Below, in pieces: positions 56,319-64,000 of a stretch of 64,000 bases of DNA; position 1 is the first letter of the stretch, and each line of letters begins with the position of its first letter. A program made the position numbers and the translations under genes. The notes below the pieces were generated by a model that made no database searches, was not told the origin of the DNA, and saw only the letters and a list, made by a program, of their open reading frames with translations. The stretch comes from Lunularia cruciata (taxonomy: Eukaryota > Streptophyta > Marchantiopsida > Lunulariales > Lunulariaceae), in the NCBI GenBank assembly GCA_948567375.1, contig OX419761.1, positions 3,908,501 to 3,972,500 of the forward strand, read 5' to 3'.

Positions 56319-58603
56319 TGCGGTACCCATAGTTTTTAGTTTATTTTATTTTGAAGAAGAATTGTACAAGTGAAGTTGGATTGAACCCAAATGGCAAAGA
56401 AAGAAGGAGAATTGTGTCTTTGGGTCAAACCCAAAGTTGCTTACTTTGTGTCAAGAAAAGAAGAACACAGATCAGACTTGTCTGGTGAGAAACCTAAAGT
56501 AAGGAAACTTTGCCTTGGGGTGATCAACCCAATGAAAAAACAAAGTAACAACTTTCCTTTGTGTGTGCCAGTCAATAAAAAAATGGCTAAGTTGTGAGCA
56601 GGATAAAATTGATAGTGACAAGAGGAATGCATGTAAAATGTGTGATTATCAAGTGAAGAGTGAATGAGGAATGACCGTGCAACAAAGAACTATGAGATTG
56701 AGAGTTTGTCAAAGGATTTTCAAAATGTTGTGCAAGTATCCTATGCCACTAAGTAGTTTTCCTGAAGGAATGCGTGTTATGAAGCCAATTGAGAGTTTGA
56801 TTTTCAAGAATCTTAAGGGAGTGAGGATTCCTCGTCTAAGGGAAGGGATGTTTTTCCATAGACAAAATGTTAGAGATTGCACAATGCCAACAAGGGGTGG
56901 AAAGGAGATTCCCTCACTTGTAGTGAAGAATTGTGCAATTTAGAGGTTAGATGTCGCAGCCCAAATCAAAGTCTTGTGTACACTTCAGATCACCTTTTCG
57001 GACCTACAACCTAAGTTTTTTAGGTTTGATGGTAGAAATAACTATGAGTAATTGTGAGGAGGGTCTTGAAGAAGAAGGGGAGAGAGGCAATCTGGCTCAA
57101 TGGATAAAGTCAGATTGGAGACTAGTCCTGGGGAAAGAGGCTGGTGAGGAGTCTGGAGTCACATTCTTTGGAAAGGGAGAGTCTGCATAAGAGACCATAG
57201 AAAGTGAAAAACTCTTATAGTGCTCCACATACAAAGAATGGAGACAAAGTTGATACCTATTGAGGCCCAATAAGTCAGAGTATTGTTGGAGCAATGATAG
57301 TGATCTTCAAGCCAGAGTGGACCACTTAAGTAATGAAACACCAGGCGGTATTCTTCCATCAAATGTTTGCAGGAGAACTGATGAATTGGGCAAAGTGCTT
57401 TCACTAGCTAACAAGGCAAATGATTTGGAATTGGAGAGAACAATAGCCACCACCCTACTCAGTGCCATTTGTAGTGCACTTTTACCTCAGGTTGAATTTG
57501 CTGAGTGTGGCCAAAAGATAGAAGATGGTGTCTCATTTTCACCCAGATTTGCAAAGAGAAGCAGATGCAAAAGAGCAGCAATACATCCATCCAATCCAAA
57601 GTAGCAATGATCATTTTGCCAAGATGGGTCAGCAAAAGAGAGTGGAGGTGACCATCCCAAAGACAAAAAAGTGGACCTGACCCAAAGAATTGGTGTCACC
57701 GGTTCTTTGGGTCAGCCACAAAAAGACAAGAAGGTTGGACCCAAGGCACAAAATAGTCTTGCGAGACCTGTCATTAGGAGAAAAGTCAAATGGAGAAGCC
57801 AAGTTTAGTCAAAGGACTTGGCTGAAGAAGAAGAAGCAGAACTCACATTGCAAAGGGAGGAATCAATCAGTGGGAGTGAGGAAGAACCTGAAGTTCAACA
57901 TCAGGTGGAAGAAGTGGCTAAGGAAAAAAAACAAGAGTTCCATGTGGCAATTGATTGGATAGATGGAAGAGATATTTTGTGTTTGGAGTTGCTTGTGGTT
58001 GAGATAGAAGAGCAGCAAGAAGAAGAGCCAAGGTTAGTATTCCCATGAGGAACAAGAATGAAGAAGACTATGCAATATGCTATTGCAAGAGCAAGTACAA
58101 TAAGTAAAGGAGGTGAAGAAGAAAGCTCGGAAGAGGTTACTTTGAACGTAAGAAGATCAAGACTTTGAAGTAAGGCACCGGTCAAAGAAGCATGGACACA
58201 AGCAAAGTACAAAGACAAAGAAGATGAAGGAGATTCTGGTGGAGTAGCATACTTGCCCAAGATTGTCTGTCCATTGTTGTTAGAGTTGAAGAAGAAGAAT
58301 GAAGAGCTAAAGAAGGATCATTTGGAGGTAAGGAATGAAATGCACATTGTTAAGTATCTGAGTAGATAGTGCAGCTAAAGGAGAAGTTAACCCCAAGGAG
58401 AGATGCAAGCCAAGGAGCTTTTAGTTGATGTAGTACTTTGGTAGAAGAGGTTCAAGAACTTGCAAAACACTTTTGAGAAGCAAGGAGGTGAGCTTGGAAG
58501 TCAAGCTTTAGGGCTCATGAAGCAAAAGATAGTTTTTGAGAGGTTGAAAGGAAAATTTTATGAAGCTCATATCAAAGCCATACACTCAAAAGTGATTGTG
58601 ACC
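56319..58603 (+). repeat. LTR2 copy K (type II), 3' part missing
   Basis: Starts TGCGGTACCCATAG, a decayed LTR2 start. It carries a badly decayed ORF from about 56671 (MTVQQRTMRLRVCQRIF, RVMKPIESLIFKNLKGVRIP; later LAQWIKSDWRLVLGKEAGEE, acidic part 57818-58048). It is cut at 58603 by LTR1 sequence, so the coiled coil is partial and the LTR end is absent. It is the oldest-looking LTR2 copy. Confidence 0.7.
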
Positions 58604-58951
58604 TACGAGCCGGCTTGTCTCTCACTCAGAATGAACTTTTGATGGCTATTATGGTAGCATGGACTAAGAAGGCAAGAAAACCCAACTCCTTCATACTCCT
58701 CCAAGGCTAACACTCCAAGACTCAAGACATTACTCACTAGGGAACTCAATGAGAGAGAGATAGTTGCAAATGAAAGGATGATGAGTACCTACTCACTCCT
58801 AGTTTATATACTTGTGAAATAGTTATGTACCAAAGTTATTATTTCTAGAGTAACTCAAGTTACTAAGCTAAAAGTCAAGTAAAGTCAAAAAGTATAAAGG
58901 AATATCCATCCACATGGGCATATTCCACTAAGAATATGAATTTATCTTGAC
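58604..58951 (-). repeat. Half of an LTR1 LTR, reverse strand
   Basis: Covers only the terminal half of LTR1 as read on the reverse strand (from the GGTCAAGATAA region to the CTCGTA remnant of the end). It meets a forward LTR1 start at 58953, giving a head-on inverted arrangement. Most simply a forward LTR1 element inserted into an older reverse copy. Confidence 0.8.
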
Positions 58952-58952
58952 C

Positions 58953-59295
58953 TATAACACTCATTTGTGCATGTGTGTGGTATTATAATATTTAGCTTAG
59001 TATAATAAGTACTTGAGAGAAATTGTTTATATAGATAAAGGATGGTTCTACATTAGTCATGATTAGCTAATGTTAGTCATAGCTAAGATAGTGAGGACCT
59101 TACTTTAGAGGAAGTGGAAAAGATGAGCACCACTATTTTGGATTCTAGTGTGTTGACTTGGTATTATTCATAAGTGTTTGGCTTTGAGGAAAGAGTTGAG
59201 AACTCTTTTTGTTAAGCCCGCAAGCCTTTTTGTTTTAGATTATTCTACAGTCCAAGGATAGCCCATATGAAGGAATACTTGCTTAGTGGTTGGGT
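58953..59295 (+). repeat. 5' LTR of an LTR1 element, first block
   Basis: Starts TATAACACTCATTTGTGC (decayed TGTAACACCC) and follows LTR1 to GTGGTTGGGT. It is interrupted by solo LTR2 I at TGGGT and continues at 63079. Confidence 0.88.
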
Positions 59296-62200
59296 TGTGA
59301 CAACCCAGCAAATATCACTTTGGCAGTAATCGGGTAAGTAAAGTTCGTTCCCGCTGAGATACGAGTCAGAAATGTCCAAATACAAAGTCAAACAGTAACA
59401 TTGTAGTTCTTCTTGGTTGCCTCTTTAATCTCTCAGGTAGAAACCACACCCAAAAGAGAGTAACAAGCACTGACTCACAGTCTTGTCACAAAGTAACACT
59501 CCATAATCACAAGTCCATCAATTCTTTCCAAACAATCTTGATTGTGATGATTCAGGCTCTCCCAAAAATGGCACTTCACTGCAAAACAACTTTGCCTCAG
59601 AATTGTGTTCCACCCCTCCACTGAAGGCACAACTTCCTTGATCAAAATTGCTTCACATCAACTTTGCACTGCACTCAGAAATGTAGAATACTACCAACAC
59701 TACAATTCCTCTCAAATCAGTCAAGGCATTGCTTCAATTGCACTTCACTTAGGATCAAACACATAGAATGAAGATCAAGGCTATGGAATCCAACATCCAA
59801 CAAGCACACTGACTTGCACTTCGAATTTCTCCACACACTCACAAACATAGACACGAAGTTGATACTTGAAATCAAGCTCAAGCGACGAGCACTGCTTCAC
59901 AACACTTTGCTTTATCTATTCTCAGAAATTATGAGAACTAAACAACATGATACTGCGAATGCCACTCTTAAGTAGTGAACAACTCGACAATTCTAACAAC
60001 TATACCGTTCTACAATGACTTTTCTAACCTGTAGATCCAAAATGACAATGCACCTCTTCATATATGCCTCTTCATATCTCAAAACTATTATACTCCAATC
60101 CGATATCTACTTCATCCTCGGCTTTCAAACCCAAACCCAAAGTAAATTTACTTCCTACTACTTTGTCCTCGGGTTTCATATCTTCTACTTCTTCTACCAG
60201 ATCCAGCAATTCTCTTTCCTGATCTGAAATTCCACTGGTGGGTAGCCCTTCTAAACCTTCATCTCTCGACCCACTCTTCTCTAATGTCTCCGATGGTAAC
60301 TCCAAAGACATCTACATTCCTATGTTATCTACTTCGGGTTTGGCTCTAACATCTTTCCGAAGTTTTTATATCTCTAATTTCACTAAGTCTAATCTAATCA
60401 AAATATTGTCTTCTACCTCTAAGATTTTCCTCTCTACATGAGTCCTAAGACTTATCAGCAACGTGTTCAAATCGGTATCTTTCGCCTGTCTTCGCCTCGT
60501 CTCCTGCACCAACAATTTCAACTCGTATAGCCGTGTTTCTTCAATTCGAACACTGGCTTCTGTACTCAACATTGTGTTCATTCTGAGGACTATCTCCTTC
60601 AACAGCTCCAATCACATCTTCCTTTCTTGCTCTCGATTGGCAAGCCAATCCTCCTTGTACATTGTCAACTCTGCTTCAAACTCGGCTTTCACCGTTTCCT
60701 TCTCCTTCTCCTTCTGTACAACCTTCTCCTCTTGATTACGAAGTAACTCTCGTAATCTCTCTTCTTCCCTATATCGTGCTGCTAACTCTCTTTCCCAGAG
60801 TTGCTTCTTCTCCACTACACTCTCCATCACCCTATCAAGCTCTTGATCCTTCGCTGCTACTCTTGCCATAGCATGGATAAGTTCTACCCTTGAATCAGCA
60901 AACTACTGCTTCAAGATCTCATATTCTGCTACTTGTCTTTCCCTTGCTATGTCACTCTTCTTAACAAGCTCTTCTCAATATCTCACTTCTCTCTTCAGGT
61001 CTTCAATTACCTGAGTCCTCACTACTGCCTCCGCTCGCAGTACTTCACTTTCCTCCTCTCCTCGGGTTATAATTTTCTTCAACTCTGAGTTCTCTTCTTC
61101 TAACCGCACTTAGACCTGCAACACAGTCTTCACCTCCGGACACTTTGATTGCATCTCCTTCTTCCTATGTTCTAACTTCACCAACAGAGGACACACCGCC
61201 TCCCACAAATACTTGACTCCATTGCTCGCTACTACCTCCTCTTGCATAGCAACGTCCCTTTGTACTTTGTGTTCATCCGATACTCGCTTTCTTCTCTGCA
61301 GTCTTTGTATCGGAATGGACGCCTCGCTTCCCGAGCTTTTGTTTATTTCTTCTTTCACGATACTCGGACCTGCATCACACTTTGCCTTGCGTCTCGAGTG
61401 GACTCCCCTCTGAACTATGATCTTCTTCTCTTCGGCCTCGGGTACCTCATCTTCCAACTTCGTGTTGTCCTCGGCCTTGGTCTCTGCCTGCACTTCTTCT
61501 TCCTCCTCTGCAGTAGCCAATGTCATTTCTCCTCCTTCATCGCTGTCGCTACTCATATCTCCACTCTGTAGCATTAGCTCGGGCTCTTCCTCATGTTCCA
61601 AGTCTTTGGTCTTGCGCTCTGCTTCACCTTCCGAGTCTTCATCTTCCGACTCGATCACCACCATACCTCGCCTCGGGTTTCCTCTTCTTGTCTTCCAAGG
61701 TTTTGTCTTATCTTTGGCTTTGTTGTGCCGACTTTGCTTCTTTGATTTTGGAGTACTTACTTCTATCTCCACATTCTTCCCCGTCTTCTTGTAGTACTCG
61801 TTGGTGCTTCTGATTTGTAAGATGTAATACTTCTCCTCTACATCGACTTCCCTTCTCAAATCAGGATGGAAATGCGACACCTTCCTACTGCGCTCCGCCG
61901 AGTTCAGCAAATTCAACCCAAGGTAGAAATGAGCTGCAAATGGCATGATGTAATGTGGAGGTGATTTATCCCGTAGATTCTAAACCATTTGTTGCATTCT
62001 CCCATGGAAACACCTCGCCTAATTAATTGGTTCTCCTGCAAAAAATTTGTGAAAGAACACCACTTGGTGTTTCATCACATAGATTGTTCTCTTCGGCTTC
62101 AAGATGGCCATTAGAGCACTCACAATTCCCCTCTTGACAGGATCTTTGTAACTCTCCACTTTGTACCCATTCTTTATCCGCTTTGACAAGAATGCATCCC

Positions 62201-63073
62201 GCACTTCTTGGGTTTCCTTGGCTATCTCTCCCTTCCCCAAGAACGTGGCACCCTGCTCCATGCCTGCTTCCTTCCCGAGTACTAATTTCCAATCCGACTC
62301 TGTCCAGCGAGCCGGATTTCCTCTCTTCCCTTCTTCCTTGGGTCCATCGAGACACTTGCTCTCAATGATCTCAGTCATGAAACCTGGAAAACTAACATTC
62401 CAATTCCATGCCAAGAATGTAATCCGAAGTTGGCTCAAGACTTCTATTCTTGCGATAACATATAACCTCCAAATTGCATGATTCCTCACTACAAATTCGG
62501 AGTTCTTCTTTCCTCCTCCCATCTCTCCTGCTTTCTCACTATCTCTCCATTTCACTCTTGCAACTTCTCCCTTACACACTAGCGCGTCTCCAACTTTATT
62601 TCCCTTCCCACGATCACCTGCAAGACGACTTCTCAACGGCAAAGGAAAATTGCTCGACATTGCTTCGTTGCAAGCTTGATTTTTATAGAGTTGCGCTTTC
62701 TTCATCTCTCTTCACTTTGAGTTTCTACCAAGAAATCACACCTCCTGCATGCACCTGTCACTATCAATCATACTTTGCATGTATAGGTCGCCGGTTTTTG
62801 AACGGTCCCTTCTTGAATTTCTCGCCCCAACGAAAGGTTGTTAGACAGACTTTGCCTCGGGTTGAGCTCCCCTGATACAAAGACTCCTTACTTTGGGTTG
62901 TATGCCAACAGGGCATTTCTGAGTACTTTGCCTTATGACCCGAAGTCACTTTATTTTGGGTTTCATCCAAAAGACTCTTTTCTTCGCCTTCTTTGGCCAT
63001 ACAGGCACAATCCGACTTCTCTATACACTTCTTCTTCTTTTTTTTGAAAAAAACAAAAAATGTGGGCACCACA
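59296..63073 (-). repeat. Solo LTR2 copy I, nested in an LTR1 LTR
   Basis: 3778 bp, reverse strand, TGTGGTGCCCAC to GGGTTGTCACA, with perfect TGGGT duplications (59291-59295 and 63074-63078). It shows that LTR2 was still inserting after this LTR1 copy. It has a type I ORF with no frameshift. Confidence 0.92.
60072..62660 (-). pseudogene. LTR2-encoded coiled-coil protein, full frame with stops only
   Basis: 863 codons from ATG at 62660 (MSSNFPLPLRSRLAGDRGKG) to the stop at 60072. All pieces (to 62019, 61110, 60612, 60366 and 60072) lie in one frame, so this copy has no frameshift, only stop codons. At 62019 and near 61978 Trp codons read TAG; others replace Gln-type codons. Domain order as in copy G: conserved block to about residue 275 (FLAWNWNVSFPGFM, TESDWKLVLGKEAGMEQ), acidic Ser/Glu region (GNPRRGMVVIESEDEDSEGE), Arg clusters, coiled coil, tail. 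It is the best guide to the ancestral length. Confidence 0.8.
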
Positions 63074-63078
63074 TGGGT

Positions 63079-63428
63079 CAAGATAAGATCACATGCTTAG
63101 TGGAATATGCCCATGTGGATGGATATTCCTTTATATTTTTTGACTTTACTTGACTTTTAGCCTAGTAACTTCAGTTACTTTGGTAAATAGTAACCTTAGT
63201 GCATAACTATTTCACAAGTATATAAACATGGGGAGAGGAAGTACTCATTATCCTTTTATTTGCAACTATCTCTCTCTCATTGAGTTCTTTAGTGAGCAAT
63301 GTCTTGAGTCTTGGAATGTTAGCCTTGGAGGAGTATGATGGATTGGGATTCTTTGCCTTCTTAGTCCATGGTGTGCTACCATAACAGCCATCAGAGGTTC
63401 ATCTTGAGTGAGAGACATGCAGCTCACA
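63079..63428 (+). repeat. 5' LTR of an LTR1 element, second block
   Basis: Completes the LTR begun at 58953: TATATAAA box near 63220 and end AGCTCACA at 63428, with the tRNA-Asp-like primer site TTTGGTTCCATTGCAAGGACC just after it, decayed. Confidence 0.88.
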
Positions 63429-63469
63429 TTTTTGGTTCCATTGCAAGGACCTGTCTAGAAGGCAAGATA

Positions 63470-63640
63470 ATGTTTCATGTACAATTTAATATTAGACAAA
63501 AGGAGGCTCTAAGAGCTCACTTGGAGAGAACATTAGGAGAAGAGAGGGCTGAACTTATATTAGAGAACTTAGACCCATTTGTATACCCTGTAGTTCATTA
63601 TGATGTCTTTGAGGTGATTTTGTATATCTTGTACACATGA
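63470..63640 (+). CDS. Small conserved leader ORF, third copy (56 aa)
   Basis: Same position and length as 32526-32696. Changes include MFHVQFNIRQKEALRAHLER and ELILENLDPF. The frame stays open although this element is internally deleted and its LTR is diverged. Weak sign of past coding constraint. Confidence 0.4.
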   Translation: MFHVQFNIRQKEALRAHLERTLGEERAELILENLDPFVYPVVHYDVFEVILYILYT

Positions 63641-64000
63641 GGGGATTTGCAAGATTGTGTGAGGTGGATTGAAGATTTTGGGGATTAAGGTGATTTTGGG
63701 CAAAATCTCAAGTTTGAGACCTAGATTGGAATTTCTACACATGGTAGCTAGGGTTATCCTTCATTTAGCACACCTAAAATTATTGTGAGAGCTACTATGC
63801 ACTCTGGGCTAGAATTTTTTTAAGTTGATAGGGTAAATTGCTCCTTCAACTACAAGCTCTTTGGAAAATTGCTCCTTCAACTACAAATTGGTAAATTGCT
63901 CCTTCAACTACAAGCTCTAGATGCAGGTTACCATTGGAGAGGGATTTTCAAGGATTGTCTTGATTATTGCAAAACTTGTCATGTTTGTCAAGCTTTTGCT
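63641..64000 (+). mobile_element. Internally deleted LTR1 body, cut by window edge
   Basis: Leader sequence parallel to 32697-32900 runs to about 63835. Then comes a local triplication of a 20-bp unit, and at about 63914 the sequence jumps to integrase (matching 37866-37951, zinc-binding region). About 5 kb of leader, gag, protease, RT and RNase H is missing. The element is defective. Confidence 0.85.

Overview
The window is a stack of nested plant LTR retrotransposons. I see no host gene, tRNA, rRNA or CRISPR. The elements are Ty3/gypsy type: gag-pol with protease, RT, RNase H and integrase, no chromodomain, and primer sites resembling the 3' end of plant tRNA-Asp. The composition is AT-rich. 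This fits a large plant genome, perhaps a gymnosperm or fern; that is inferred from repeat style only. Family names below are provisional.

Three families dominate. (1) LTR1: a 679-bp LTR. One complete element (31806-39608) has an open 1608-codon gag-pol, LTRs differing by one substitution and one 1-nt indel, and a 4-bp target duplication GATC. Other LTR1 pieces lie at 1-963, 53959-54650, 58604-58951 and 58953-64000. (2) LTR2: an unusually long LTR of about 3.77 kb that itself carries an ORF of about 860 codons (conserved N-terminal block, acidic region, long coiled coil) in its presumed U3. Eleven copies are present. Six intact-ended solo copies, one internally deleted copy among them, are flanked by perfect 5-bp duplications. 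Copies bordering a polypurine tract (6689, 19493) or followed by a primer site (27557) show that the unit is an LTR. Two gypsy bodies carry it: P (+, 964-12855, left end outside the window) and M (-, 16368-42932). (3) Element H (-): an old gypsy-like element read in pieces from 43837 down to 12856. It has gag, two CCHC knuckles, a cytosine-5 DNA methyltransferase-like domain, then the start of RT. P and M both inserted into it.

Layout: 1-963 LTR1 piece (-), inserted in P; 964-12855 P, with solo LTR2 A in its pol and LTR2 C inside its 3' LTR; 12856-16367 H (RT, methyltransferase, gag end); 16368-42932 M, with LTR2 J in its gag/pol and LTR2 G plus the complete LTR1 element inside its 5' LTR; 42933-43837 H gag; 43843-47616 solo LTR2 E; 47622-49424 non-coding; 49425-50765 pol scrap and a decayed LTR; 50766-56318 decayed gag leader and gag split by solo LTR2 F, which holds a solo LTR1; 56319-58603 truncated LTR2 K; 58604-64000 opposed LTR1 pieces, one split by solo LTR2 I and followed by an internally deleted body.

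The order of insertion reads directly: H, then P and M, then solo LTR2 copies inside P, M and H, with LTR1 copies among the youngest. Only the LTR1 element at 31806-39608 looks capable of coding for mobility proteins. The rest has decayed, with many stops of the kind expected from C-to-T or G-to-A change.
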